DNA of 64,000 bases from Nephrocerus scutellatus (Eukaryota > Arthropoda > Insecta > Diptera > Pipunculidae): contig OX352761.1 in assembly GCA_947095585.1 (NCBI GenBank), positions 135,996,277-136,060,276 on the forward strand, written 5' to 3'. Below, one piece after another: positions 21,764-33,983 of this stretch. The translations under genes and the position numbers were made by a program. The notes under the pieces were generated by a model. The model was not told the DNA's origin, did no database searches, and was given only the letters and a program-made list of their open reading frames with translations. Position 1 is the stretch's first letter. The number at the start of each line of letters is the position of its first letter.

Positions 21764-22727
21764 CAGCAAATTAATGCGCCATTTATTAACTTTTCATTTG
21801 ACTAAAAGTGGATTTAACTGTCCGCTTCTTGGCAGGTGCCACTGCAAGAAGTCTGACATTTTTGGATACTGTCCAAAAGAAAGCGATTTACATTTAAAGT
21901 GACATATTTTTCTTCAAGTTGTTGCCACTTTACCGTCATTGTAACATAGGTTATTGCACCTTAATCTGTGTGCATTTTCATCAATAATATACGAAACGTT
22001 GATATTTACTGCATATGCTTCCTTATCCTTATTCATACATTCGGTGTATGCTTTTGACTGTGCTGCATATTTGAAGCTAGTAAAATATTTAAATAAGCGC
22101 AAACACACTATCCGTAAAAGCAAGCGGTAACCGATTTTTTTTTCCACAAAACGCCCCTCAATTAATTAATGATAAATACACATATTAGAGTCGGCCTTAA
22201 TTGATCTGTCAAAGTTGCAGCTCATCCCACTTATTGTATAAAGTAGTCATATATATATATATATATATATGACTACTTCACCGACACATCATGCCAGCTA
22301 ATGTTGTCAGTCGGGTAGGTCTAATTGTATTATTGTTATCATTTTATTTATATTTAAATTGGTGGCATAAATTGTAAAGCAAATAGGTATTAATACCGAC
22401 TCGTTTCACTTGAAAATTGAAAAGCAAATGGTTCGGAATGACTTTAAAGTGTTTTACGACTGGGTTGTGACAATGGTGGGTTGGTTGGTTGGTTGGTTGA
22501 TTTAGCAAAATTGGCTAATTTAAACTTAATTACGGCAATGTAATTCTTGAAACTGTGTACTTGATAATTATTGTTCAAATAAGCTATCTATTTCAAAACC
22601 GCTAGCAGAGCGATTTTATTGAAAAATATAAATGTTTTAATGATTAATATATATATATGCACATGTGTGCAATTATTGGTTCACTTTTAATCAATAATAA
22701 ATTCAAAAAATGTTTTCTTTTTTTAAA
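21764..22727. other. Intron with simple repeats
   Basis: No gene is seen. The stretch holds a 38-bp perfect AT palindrome (22241-22278) and a (GGTT)n run at about 22478-22499. Confidence 0.5.
22241..22278. repeat. Perfect palindrome with (AT)11 core
   Basis: AAGTAGTC and GACTACTT enclose 22 bp of alternating AT, making a perfect 38-bp inverted repeat able to form a cruciform. Confidence 0.9.
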
Positions 22728-23045
22728 TTCTCTATATTAACTTCACTTGCCCGTGGCTGGCTGGCTGGCTGGCTGGCTGGCGGGCCAAATCTTGTGATCA
22801 ATTTTTATCCCACTTCCTACAGCCCGATTTTATTGAAATTTTGCACACATGTTTATCTCCCAAGACAATACTTTCTATTAAAATTTGAGGCCCTTCGGGC
22901 CGCGGGGTCGGAGGGCTCCCATACAAATATTTTACAAAATTTACCCGATTTTCTTTAAATTTTGTACACATGTGTGTCTTCGATGGAAAACACTTTTTGT
23001 AAAAATTTGGAGCGATGGGGACCCCAATATACAATTTTTGAATAT
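22728..23045 (+). repeat. Interspersed repeat D, copy 1
   Basis: The copy starts TCTCTATATTAACTT then TGCCCGTG and a (CTGG)n run (about 22754-22782). It then carries GCACACATGTTTATCTCC and, about 100 bp later, a second related block GTACACATGTGTGTCTTCG, so the unit itself seems internally duplicated. The same start recurs at 35737, and the reverse complement at 54830. GC-rich segments (GGGCCGCGGGGTCGG) stand out against the intron. The class is unknown. Confidence 0.65.
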
Positions 23046-23156
23046 AGCTATATCGCATCAGATCACGGCAAAGTCTGAGCTCTGTGCTTTGTGAGCAGCG
23101 CTGTTCGCTGCCGCTGCGTCATTTGGTGAATGATTTTGCCACAAAACGAGCACGCA

Positions 23157-23178
23157 GTGTGTGTGTGTGTGTGTGTGT
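23157..23178. repeat. (GT)n microsatellite
   Basis: Eleven uninterrupted GT units. Confidence 0.95.
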
Positions 23179-23654
23179 ATCCCCGATTAGAGAATTTACA
23201 AGAAAAATTTTAATTTTTATGGGTTGTTTTTTTATATTTCCCACACTATTTCCGTAACAAAAACAAAAAAGATTACGAACACCTAATCCACTTGTATTTT
23301 TTCACAGCACGCTAAATTTGCAGCGTAGAGTTTCGTGAGTTCTTTTCGCGTTCTATTTGGAAACCGTAGCTGGTGTTATTAGTATTTATGTGTTACATTT
23401 GCAAAACTTCTTAACCGAAAACCTTAACAATGATACGCATCAAATTGGAAGTCATATGATAAAATTTTGACATACTCGTATGCTAGACATAACAGGTAAA
23501 TAGGTCTGCGAACAAATTAGAATAAAACATACAAGTTAATGTAAATAAACCTCGTTTTTCGGGCAAAAACTTTTATGTATAAATCGACACACGCCACACA
23601 GTCCTTTATTCTTTGGTAATAACCGCCAAAATACCTGTTTTTAAGGTCGGACCT

Positions 23655-23960
23655 ATTTTTGTTTCTTTTTTTCCGCGCATCACACGCGCCCCACGCGACT
23701 CGCAACACGCCTTACACGCGGGATATCAACATTGGACTCTGATATTGAGCCGCTCACAAAATTTCAACCCACTATGTCGTGTGAAAGGTGGTTAAAAAGG
23801 ATCTCCAAAACGAGAAAATAGCGCTATTTCCAACCATCACACGCGCCACACGCGTAACGCATCACACGCAGAACACAATGCTATTATGGATTTACACACT
23901 CACTCAAATTTCAGCTCTCTAGGTCGTGTCGAAGACCTCAAATAAGTCGAAAATAAAAAA
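23655..23960 (+). repeat. Interspersed repeat C (CACACGCG family), double unit
   Basis: Two successive blocks each hold CATCACACGCGCC-type runs, a GCTC(A/T)C region, a (C/T)TATGTCGTGTG or CTCTAGGTCGTGTC motif, and a following AAAGG or AAGACC. The short CACACGCG core repeats within each. Related fragments are at 19085, 32425, 41120, 41845, 46310 and 53161. Confidence 0.65.
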
Positions 23961-24448
23961 TGTCCACCTAGTTTTAGATGGATTTTTTTTTAAATTGTTG
24001 TACGTAATCATTAATCATTTCATTCTACATATATAAATAAAATATATACGCAGAACCAACGAGAATCGTTTGCTAAAAGCAATTCCGATTGGTAGTGTTG
24101 TCCGTGTTCCCTCGTTAGTCCGCTTGGTGGAACAAGTTGTAAAAGACCGAATAGCCCTAAATATTTTTAGTATATATTTTTATTATTTTATTTTTCGCGG
24201 TTTTGTGTGATTGCATAGGTTCTTTTTTCTAAATTATATTTCCAATAGATATCTCTAACGGTCTTGGACCTGTCCAATTGCACAAAACCCAATGCAGCCC
24301 TCTGGTCTAATTTTCAGTGACTTTCAAACTTCTGAGAGAACTACATGTCGTACAATTATTATTGAGGTGTCAAATGAAAAGTCTCGAAGTAAAATGAACC
24401 CGAAATAGAGCCAAGGAAAAATAAAAATAAAATTTGCAAATTACTCAC
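23961..24448. other. Intron, no feature seen
   Basis: AT-rich intron DNA between repeat C and the transmembrane exon. No other feature can be supported. Confidence 0.4.
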
Positions 24449-24563
24449 TGGCTAAATAATCGAAGGACGACACAAATTATAATAAACATCAATGCCATTC
24501 CTACCAGGACACCAATCATAGCAGGATCGATATAGGTTTCGGGTCCACGTTTTTCCCCTCTGC
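24449..24563 (-). CDS. Membrane-protein gene, transmembrane exon
   Basis: The exon begins after a TTACAG-type acceptor (ending at 24564) and ends at GTGAGT (24443-24448). It enters in phase 1 and leaves in phase 2. It encodes GRGEKRGPETYIDPAMIGVL followed by VGMALMFIIICVVLRLF. The latter is a single transmembrane helix with an Arg at the inner edge. A Lys-Arg pair just outside the membrane could be a shedding site (inference). The exon separates the cysteine-rich part from the tail. Confidence 0.9.
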
Positions 24564-24709
24564 CTGTAAAAATGTAAAATACAAAAATGTTGATGTCTTA
24601 TAATCTAATTAATTTTTTTGCTTATTATATTCATCACTTGGACAAGAAAATACTTCAAATAGCTTATAAGTACACAGTTATATTTTCGTCTGACGATAAT
24701 ACGTGTTAC

Positions 24710-24850
24710 CTTTGCATTCGAAGACACCATCCTTTCCGAGAATCGGTGTCATTTCGAAACGGCAAATGCATCGTCCATCACGACATTCCGTTTGGAAATA
24801 GAATGATTCACACTGTTCATTGAAGAAGCAGGATTCATTTACAGCAGCCT
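24710..24850 (-). CDS. Membrane-protein gene, second six-cysteine module exon
   Basis: This 141-bp exon lies between a TCATTCCAG acceptor (24851-24859) and a GTAACA donor (24704-24709), with phase 1 on both sides. It encodes one whole module, ESCFFNEQCESFYFQTECRD then GRCICRFEMTPIL. The cysteine pattern is C-x5-C-x8-C-x4-C-x-C-x15-C, as in EB/EGF-like modules of invertebrate surface proteins. Such modules fold by three disulfides outside the cell. The preceding exon carries a similar module, suggesting duplication. Confidence 0.9.
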
Positions 24851-25944
24851 CTGGAATGATAAATGGCTTTTTGTTATATATTTAAGTAAAATTTCTTAAT
24901 AATCTATGGATTGACTATGAATTCCTTATTACCTTTCTCCTACCAATACTTTTTAATACTCAACTTAGCATGTGTGGTTTTTTAGTACATTTTTGTTCAA
25001 TGACTGTTTATTTATTGACTAGCATTCGGACACTTACATTTTAATTTGTTAAAAATGGGGTTGTACATAAATAATAAATAAATCCTTTCCTCGGACAGAA
25101 ATATTATGGACAACAACAACTTTCAGACGAAAAAATCATTTTTAAAAAATTATATATTAAACAAAAGTCTGAAAATATTACTATAGGGAAATTCGGCGCG
25201 CTAGTTCGATGTGCTAACTGCTGCTACCCATCGTGCAAAGTGACAACTACAACTTTCTGAAATTCTAAGGTTTATATTCGATCACATTAAAAGCGTTTGT
25301 GACTCAACTTTGGTAAAAATATGAGAAGGTAATTTATAAATCATTTTCGGTTTAAACAATAGCAATAACCAAGCAGGCTATGTTTAAAGTAAACAGAGTT
25401 AATCCGATGTACATTGCTAAAGCTTATATCACTAACATATACTTATGTCGTCGGGCGTATTCCATTGAATTAACTTATTTTCCAATATGAAAGTGTATCC
25501 TTTAGGGGGTAAGGAAAGTAGTGTGCTTGTTAGTCAAGTGAAATGAGTAAATAATCATTAAATGTTCTGCAGATTCAGTTTGCATTTAATTTATGTACAA
25601 GGAGGACGTTATATAGCTATTGCTCGACAACACAAATTAAAGCTCCAAGACCGGCGCCAATACGACGACTTTATATGTACAAAATTTTGTGTTATGAGGA
25701 AACTTGACGCCAAGTAAATAAATGTTCCTCCTTCTCTGTGAGTTAAGAATAAATGTAACGCCGGATGTATGCGATGCGGACATACAGAACCTTTCTTTGC
25801 TCTAGACGCAACACCACTTAACTACTAATTGTAAAGTCTTTTTAGGCAAATTTAATTTCTTAAATGAGTTTTTTGTTACTTGAAATGATTATTATTGGAA
25901 AATTTAACATTAATTTCGAATAAGATCACAGAGATAGACATGGT
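24851..25944. other. Intron, no feature seen
   Basis: AT-rich intron DNA. A GC-richer patch at about 25580-25800 may be an old repeat, without definable ends. Confidence 0.45.
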
Positions 25945-27075
25945 TAGGTTAGGTTAAGGTGGCTGACAGCGAAACCGAAACACTTAGACCAGTAATGGTC
26001 CATTGTGATACCACACGTAGAGCTTCGTATGAAGCGTAGGAGACTACCAATGTCGATGCTGATGAGATCATTAGTGTCGTTGTAGAAAAAAAGCTCCCAT
26101 ACGGAGTTTACGCTTCACTGATTGCCATCATTTTAGCCTGGAAAACACTACAGTGATTTGGAAGACGGAAAGAGAGGCTAAGATTTAGCTTTTTTGAGAA
26201 AACACCTCCACCGACTCCGTCATCAGTTTTTGACCCGTCTGTGTAAAAATGAATGTGTTCATCTTCCAGGTAAGCGTCTTCGTCTCAGAATGATCTGGAG
26301 GGAACGGTGACCTGGAAGTTTTTTTTAAATGGAGTTGCGGAATGGTATAGTCTATGTTGTGTCAGATCCTGACTAAATTCAGGATAGAGGAGTGACTGAT
26401 TTCCTTACTAGTCCACTGAGAGATCGCATTAAGACGAATAGCCAAACTAGTAGCTAATTGCCTGCTGTAAATGTACAGTGGTGTAAGGTCGAACAGAATG
26501 TCCAATGCGGCAGAGCGGGTTGTACGAACTGCTCCGCTCATACACAGACTAGCTGATCCATGGACTTTGCTTAATTTGTCAAGGTTTACTTTCTTATTTA
26601 AGGCAGTCCACTATACATTCACACCGTATAGAAGAGTAGGTCTTACTACCGCTGTATATAGCCAAAGTCCAAAATAAGACCCAAATACTTGGCTCTATCA
26701 TAGAATGTTAAGCTTATACCTTTTATAGAAGGAGGGTTAATAAGTGGGACTTTTTATTCCCTGGTGAATAGGACAAGCTCAGTTTTGTTAGGATTTACCC
26801 CTAAGCCACAGCGATCTGCCCAGCAAGTTAGCTTGTTGAGAGCGTTTTGCAGGAGTTCCTTTAAGGTATTCGGGTATTTGCCTGAGACGGCAATAGCAAC
26901 GTCATTCGGATAAGCGAATAGTCTGTAGTCCTCACATCTTAGGCATACCAGCAGTTCATTCGCCGCCAAGTTCCCCCTTGTGGGTTTCCTCTGCAGACAG
27001 ATCTTCTGGCAGAGATAGACATTGTGAGTGCGAAAATTCGGGTAAAATAACCCATTGACATCTGAAGCCAAACTG
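25945..27075 (-). mobile_element. Non-LTR retrotransposon (I/LOA-like) with RNase H, truncated at 5' end
   Basis: Minus-strand order: the end of the RT, LRCEDYRLFAYPNDVAIAVS (motif C, normally YADD, here YPND), LLQNALNKLTCWADRCGLGV NPNKTELVLFTRE (about 26754-26860 and up), YDRAKYLG-like sequence, KVNLDKLSKVHGSA, then an RNase H domain beginning HIHFYTDGSKTDDGVGGGVF (about 26185-26245). Two catalytic RT Asp become one, so the copy is dead. Several frameshifts occur. The RNase H domain after RT places it among I, LOA or R1-related clades. Confidence 0.75.
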
Positions 27076-27439
27076 TTTCAGTGTGTGTATTTTGGTTTGA
27101 TTCGAGGCTTTAATACCTGACGTTAAACCCTATTTGGGAATAAGATTCGGAACTAAGTATTTACATTAAAATGTTGCCAATACATTTGAATTCTGCACAC
27201 AGGACAATTTATTGTACATTGTTGCACTTTTTAAATTAAATGAAAAAGGCAGGATACCTAACCTAGGATACCTAGAGAAACTACTTTAAAAGTCCTTTGT
27301 TGTATTCGGAGCTTTTACAGGATTTTTTTACTATAATTGAATTTTTTAATATATTTTTAATGTTCTTTTGATAATAGTTACATAGAAGTTGTTCATAAAT
27401 CAGAAATTTGTTAGTCGGATTTTCGTGAATCAGGTTTGT

Positions 27440-28350
27440 TTGTGTACTGGCGGATTGAAAAGTTTGCGGTCTAAATTAGGACTTCTACTACTACTGAAGA
27501 AAATATTGGAAAAATGACATTTGACATTTATTATCAGTATACTCTACCAAATTATCCAAATTTACTTTGAAAATCAGTCGTCGATCCGCGCAACTTATAG
27601 TCGACTTCCTGATTTTTCTGGCGTACATAATCGTGCATATGATGGATCGCTCATATGCACGATAGATTTCGAACCACATACTCTCCATATGATGGAATAA
27701 CTCCAACAAGTCGAAGGAATGTGCGCACTAAAGAGAATATTGCGACAGTAAATGAAAGTGTGGTCGAAGATCCAAATTTATCGATTCGTTGTCGGTCGCA
27801 GGAATTGGGGTTCTGCCCGTCCACTACGCGGAAAACTTTGTGCAAAGGACTTGGCATACACTCGTTAAAGATCCAGCTGGTATGAGAAAGCCACGAGACC
27901 ATCATATGTGTCGTTCTTTTGCCGATTGGGCTCTGGAGCATTCAAAAAAGTTTTATCGCAAATTTCTGTTTAGCGATGAGCCTCATTGTTGGCTTAACGG
28001 GTTTGTTAATAAGAAAAATTGCCGCATATGGAGTGAGACCAATCCAAAAGTTGATTTCGAGAAATGGATTTGTCAATTGGCCTCCAAGGTCGTGCGATTT
28101 GACTGGTTTATGCTGATAAACTAGCAACAATTGACGCTTTGGAGGCCAACATTTTTTGTGTTTTTTGTTACTGCACGAATAAGAGGCCCAATTGGATATA
28201 CAAAATGCGCTTTTCAAGAACAACAACAAAGAACTATTTATATGCCAGAAATCATTTTCAAATTTATTAATAGATGCATGTATTGATATTTCGAATGAAT
28301 AAACCAATTTGATTTAAATTAAATTTTTGGTGTTATTTTTTACAATTTCA
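27440..28350 (+). mobile_element. Tc1/mariner-superfamily transposon, internally deleted copy
   Basis: This is the same transposase family as 14896-16390. Pieces in order: SSIRATYSRLPDFSGVHNRA (about 27575-27635), TTYSPYDGITPTSRRNVRTK ENIATV, EDPNLSIRCRSQELGF (to about 27815), FADWALEHSKKFYRKFLFSD with NKKNCRIWSETNPK (27915-28050), then a jump to LISRNGFVNWPPRSCDLT (28052-28105) and ATIDALEANI. The deletion removes the central region with the second catalytic Asp. Near 28240 MPEIIFKF matches the family C-terminus. Frameshifts at about 27880 and 28050. Confidence 0.75.
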
Positions 28351-31300
28351 AGTTCTACCGGGCTTAAAAACCTCATTATAAGACATTCATCACTTTACAC
28401 CTGAGACCAAACAGCAATCTAAGAAGCAAAGAAGATGAATATAACTAGGATTTCTATTCGCTTGATCTCGCTCCGTGTCACTTTTATCTGTGAAATTTGG
28501 ATAGCGTTAACTGATGGCTATGGGGGTAGCAGAGCGACCCCAAACAGCTTGTCTTATATAAAAAAGACATTTTGCATATATTTGTATGTTTATGTAAGTC
28601 TGACCCTTCCTTCATATCTGCAAAAGTGTTTATTGTAGCTTCCAGAAACTTTACACAGATGGTTGGTATTAAATGCTTATACTTAATGTATAATGCAAAA
28701 GATTAGCGGGAAAAGTATTTATCTAAAATGATATACTCGTATAAGTAATAAAAAGAATAAAGCGCAATGCAAATCAACGCCTTTGTTAGATACTTTCCAT
28801 GAACGTTTTATAAAACTCATACATACATCATTTTGACACAAACACTGTAATTGGAAATAATCATATCTTGCGTTACTTCTCAACTTTTACTAATGCATTT
28901 CAGCTCTACTATTTTACAGTTGGATAAGTGCCAACAAATCCCGTACGAGGTTCTTAACACTGATACGCCCATGAATATATATATATATATAGTTTTTTTT
29001 TTATAGATAATAACATAGCATAAATAATAGCATTGAGTTAGCGCATCAATTTAAAAGTTCAACACGAATATTTTTTGAACCTTGTGCGAGAATCTAATAA
29101 GAAAAACGTGCTGTATACGCGCTGTTGTTTGGTTTTTTTATATGATCGTGTCCTTCAAATTGATAGAATGAAAACTTATTTACTTACATTCACGCTTTTA
29201 TCTACATTTTCAACTTCCTTTGAATTTCTTTCAATACCAGGTCCTAATATTTAATGGAACTATGCCAAAAATGTGTTTTTTTTTTCGCTTCGAAAAATGT
29301 GTAAACTTCAGCAGACGTGTTTTTAAAAAAAAAATTAAAGAAAATAATATAACTATAGAAAATATAAAAGATTTCAACAACAAATGCTGTGATAGGATCT
29401 TCCGTAACGGTGGAGCCAAATCAACGTCGTACCACCAGTGTTTTTTATTTTTTATTTTTTTTCTTTCACAGGCTGATCATAATGTAATGTAAATAATTTA
29501 AGCTAATATTTCTTGTATTCCAAAGCACAACTACGTATTAAATTGTGCACGCCTTAATGAAAAATAACATTATATTTGCATTAAGGAATCATCCATTTTA
29601 TTCATAGTTCTTCCTTCTAGCCATGTATATTGATCGCGGTTTGGTCGATTCTAGATAGAAATCCCTAAGCAAGGCGATGTATCGTTATTTGCACTGTGGG
29701 AACTGGTGGGCAAATGAAAAACAAAAAAAAAGTTATCGAATATTCGGTTGGTTTTCACAACCAAAGAAAGATTTGCCTTTTTCTACGGGCGTTACACTTT
29801 GACGTTTTGTTAAATAAGTTAAAATAAGAACTAGCTATTGTCCCATCCGACGATTATTCCTAAATAAGAGAGAGTTTCTTAAGATGGAAACTAAAAAATG
29901 TTCATGTTAACAATAATAATGAGGAAAATTATATAAAAAGTTTGTACGGTATGGTGAAAAGTCCATTTATGCACACACTTTTGTTCCACTGTTTGACGAT
30001 GGTCGTAACATTTTAATATCTCTTAATATTTTCTTATTCAATCGTGAGTGCATTAATATTATTTATGATTTATTCTGTAAAAAGATGGTAAAGAGATTTC
30101 ATCTTCTAAGTGCAAGGTTCTTAATATAAGAGTAGGTCGTTGTATAAAAAGGTGGAAAGGATTACTATTGCATTACTATTCAAAGACATTAATAACATGT
30201 ATATTTGTATGTACCTATTAAACTGCATGTAGTTATATAGAAATATTTTTAATCTCATCGGAAGTAAAGTAAAGCAGAGTATTGTTTTTACGAGAAATTT
30301 ATGTAACGTTCCATTTGTGTATTATTTGTTATATAGACAACTAAAAATCCTTCTCCTCTTTTGTGAGTTTATATACATTGATGTTGTGCGCCGAATGATT
30401 TGCTGACCATTGGATATTGATAGATAGACACATCGAAAATGGTTTCTCCGTTCGTCCGTCTGTTAAAAAGATCTTTTTTTTTAAGAATAAGATTACTTTA
30501 GTTTGCAGCGTAGGTCATACTCGCATTCTCGCGTTCTGAAATTGCTTTGCAAAGATGGGCTTAGAGTGCTTCAATAACAGTCAGATTCGGAAGTGCAAAC
30601 ATCGCATCAAGATGAACATTATAAAAAATAAAAAATTAAAAATTTTGGTTTCTTCCTTTTTATTCGAGAAACTTTTACTCTATCCTCATATACTAAGCCA
30701 ATTGTTAAGCTTTTACAAACTGCATCAATTCAGTAATAGAGTCATGTGGCTCAGCTATTCAGTTTTTTACAACTACTATAATACTCGTAAACTCTCAGAT
30801 AGAGTTTAAGAATATCATAAATGCAGTTGAATTGAAAAGTACAAAGATTTCCCTCCTTAATGGTGCTATGCTTTGTTTGTTGGTAATTCCTCAAAAACAT
30901 TTCGGAACAAGTAGGTATCTTAGTAAGAGCAACATGGGTGGTCTTTTTCAATATCTTCTGCCATATAGATAATAAAAGATTAAAACTTGCAACTTTATAC
31001 AAATAACTGCCTTTCACATTAGTTTTTCTGTGACTTTCTCTTTCGCTTAAATAAGCAATATCAATACAATAGAGAATTCGGCTTAACATTCTTAATATTT
31101 AATGCGATTCTTATATTTCGTTGTGTTATGTTTAGCTATTACTAGCATTTATTACTTTGTTTTTATTTTTTAAGCACAGATTGCAATATGCCTGTTACAG
31201 ACTGTTGTTAGGGTTCCCTCAACTGGAAAATAATATTCCATAAGCATCTGCATGTATCTACACTTGCACAATGTACGGTGGTGTGCATTTATAGCAAATT

Positions 31301-32424
31301 ATCCATGCAGCATGTTGACGTAAATGAAATGGAAACTTTTCCACCACAAACTCTCTAAGCGTTTTCCTTCTCTATATATATGTATATTCGGTTGAAAGGA
31401 GCTGAGGACAAAATTGACATCAATTCAATCGCGATATACCCCTTCACTTGTAATATTCGCTTACACCTACATTTATATTTTATAGTATATTGCATTCAAT
31501 GAAAGAATAAATGAAAATGACAGAAAATAAAAAATATGTTCAAATTTTTATGTCTTTAGTAAACTATTATTTAATTCAATGGAGCACACATAGGTTGAAA
31601 AGAGTTTTTGAGAAGAAGTCCCAGATGGTCTAAATGTAGATGTTTTCAAAACACATACAATTTTAAATTATAAATATTGCTGTTAATCTTACGGTCAATA
31701 AATTTAATATTCCTTCCAATATCAAAGACACATTTTGATACATACTTGTACATGAAGAGTTTTTTATAAATGATCAGGGTAGAGAAGCAATACATATTAC
31801 ATATAAGTTTTATTACTTTTTTAGTCAACAGTAAAATTAACAGCAAATATCTACAACAAAAGTCTTACTTTTTAAATATCTGTCTCAAGTGAAATTCTAA
31901 TACAAATATGTGAATGCTATATCCTACGTAATATGTATATTATTCAAGCCGAACCGTACTTAATCTGTATCGACATGTTGCAAACACACTATCCAAACTC
32001 CACAACTCTTTATTCAAGAGACTATTTCGACTGATATGTGGTGCAAGTAGGAACGGTAATACTCTTGAACTAAATCCATCCATAAGCAACAAAAGCCATA
32101 AGCGAGGACATGCGATATATACACTGTGGTGAATTGTGCAATATTAAAAATGTTTAAAGGAATATTTAAAATACAATGTACAATGGAAATTTAAAAATTC
32201 CAGAACTTCGAACAAATATTATAAGAAATTATAGATAATTACCTAAAACATCGATAAAACATGAAACGATTTAAAACATATATAACATTTGTACTCAATT
32301 AAACATTAGTTGAATTTGAAATGATTGTTCATTACTCTAGATAGATTGCGACTGTGCCCAAATTATTAATAATCTGTCGTTTTTCAACAAAAACAAGCAA
32401 ACATTGATATCAGCATAAATATTC
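28351..32424. other. Long intron stretch, no feature seen
   Basis: About 4 kb of AT-rich intron DNA. Only short AT runs (e.g. 28977-28991) and short open frames are present. I see no exon with matching splice phase and no recognisable transposon. Confidence 0.45.
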
Positions 32425-32510
32425 GTTCTGCGATGCTGAACATAGCACTGAACTTTTACATAAATCACACGTCTCTAAAATGCCATACGAGACTAAGCTG
32501 CAACAAAATT
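32425..32510 (+). repeat. Repeat C fragment
   Basis: Shares GCGATGCTGAA, ACTTTTACA, CACACG and CGAGACTAAGCTGC in the order seen at 46290-46675. Much decayed. Confidence 0.45.
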
Positions 32511-32613
32511 CTTTAAATTCAAGATGCCTTTAATAACAAAAATAACTAAAGAAAATATATATCGTTTTATCGAACGATTTCCCTTCAAGCACTCGTAAAA
32601 CATTTACACTCAC

Positions 32614-32766
32614 CTTTTCCACATTTATCTATGTGATTGGTGACACGCAAATCCTCTGTACACTGGCAAGATTTCTTCTTTGGGTCACATATCGATCCGG
32701 GAAATCCACATTCGAGTGTATTTTCACATTTGTCACCGAATTTCTTCTTCCCACGGCTGGCATAAT
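32614..32766 (-). CDS. Membrane-protein gene, first six-cysteine module exon
   Basis: This 153-bp exon follows a TTTACAG acceptor (ending at 32767) and precedes a GTGAGTG donor (32607-32613), with phase 1 on both sides. It encodes YASRGKKKFGDKCENTLECG, then FPGSICDPKKKSCQCTEDL and RVTNHIDKCGK. The pattern C-x5-C-x6-C-x6-C-x-C-x12-C is close to the second module. The Lys-rich lead and symmetric exon are typical of shuffled extracellular modules. An RTE fragment lies about 130 bp upstream of its acceptor. Confidence 0.9.
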
Positions 32767-32896
32767 CTGTAAATCAGAAAATGACAATTTATTTAAAATG
32801 GGCAAAATAAAACGTGTTTGGCTTTACAAAAGGTAATTTGGATAAGATATACTAAAACACTCGACTTAAGAACTTCTGATGTAATTTTTGTGTTTA

Positions 32897-33983
32897 TGGA
32901 AAAATGTTTAGAGTTTCAAAACTCACTTACACAACCTTTTTCTAGAGTTTAAACGGCTATGACAGCATAGCCAGATTAAAACTTTATAAACCCATGAGAG
33001 AAATCGGCATCCCAAATAAACTGACACCACTATGTAGGTTGACTATGACCAATGTTATAAGCTAAGTAAAAATATCCGGATCACTATCAAGCCAATTTAA
33101 CATCTAAAACGTACTTCGACAAGGAAATGGACCGGCCTGCGTCCTCTTTAACCTGGCGTTTGGGAAAGTGATCCGAGACTCTGACGTAACGGCGAGAGAA
33201 ATAATCCTCTATAAGTCTATTCAGATACTGCCTTACGCAAACGACATCGACATCGTTGGTAGAAACCAAAGGGCTGTACACGAAGCTTTCATCCAGATCG
33301 AGCGGGCGGCACGAAATCTGGGGCTGCACATAAATTAGAGCAAAACAAAGTACATGGTGGCCACGTCTGCGAGTAGAGGATCCAACATTGGTCGCTCAAT
33401 TAAAATAGTGGATCACGAATTTGAAATATTGCAATACTTTAACTATCTCGGGTCAACTGTAGCAGCCGATAACAACATGGAACCAGAAATACGCGCACGG
33501 TTGCTCAAAGCCAACACAGCCTACTTTAGTCTGTCAAGACTCTTCAACTCCAGGAATTTAACCATAACATCCAAGCTGCTGGTGTATAAGACAATGGTCA
33601 TACCAGTACTCACATATGGATCCAAAACTTGGGTGCTTAGCTAAAAGCACGCTGACCTTTTAGCCGCATTCGAGAGAAAAGTCTTACGGAGACTTTATAA
33701 TGATAAGATCTACGAGCGTTATCGCGATGTCGACATCGTGATGAGAATTAAGCTCGGTAGGCTCTGGGGGCAGAACACCTAGCCCGCATAAGCGAAGAGG
33801 ATCCTGCTCGGAAAGTCCTTTGAGGTAGGATTTATGGAACACGAAAGCGAGGCAGGCCAAGCCTACGCTAGAAGGATGCCAAACTGGATGACATCGGCTC
33901 GAAATCGGGACCGGTGGAGATATCTTTTGTGGGAAGCCAGGACCGGACAACGGTTGTAGAGCCAAATATGATGATGATGAATG
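32897..33983 (+). mobile_element. RTE-like LINE, 5'-truncated copy in the intron
   Basis: Plus-strand RT from motif A on: RLKLYKPMREIGIPNK, LRQGNGPACVLFNLAF (motif B), ILPYANDIDIVGRNQ (motif C), then FNYLGSTVAADNNMEPEIRA, FSLSRLFNSRNLTITSKLLV and VIPVLTYGSKTWVLS. The usual YADD is YAND. The 3' end is GTAGAGCCAAATATGATG followed by (ATG/ATGA) units (33967-33983), the short tandem tail of RTE elements. It is inserted antisense to the host gene. Confidence 0.85.
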
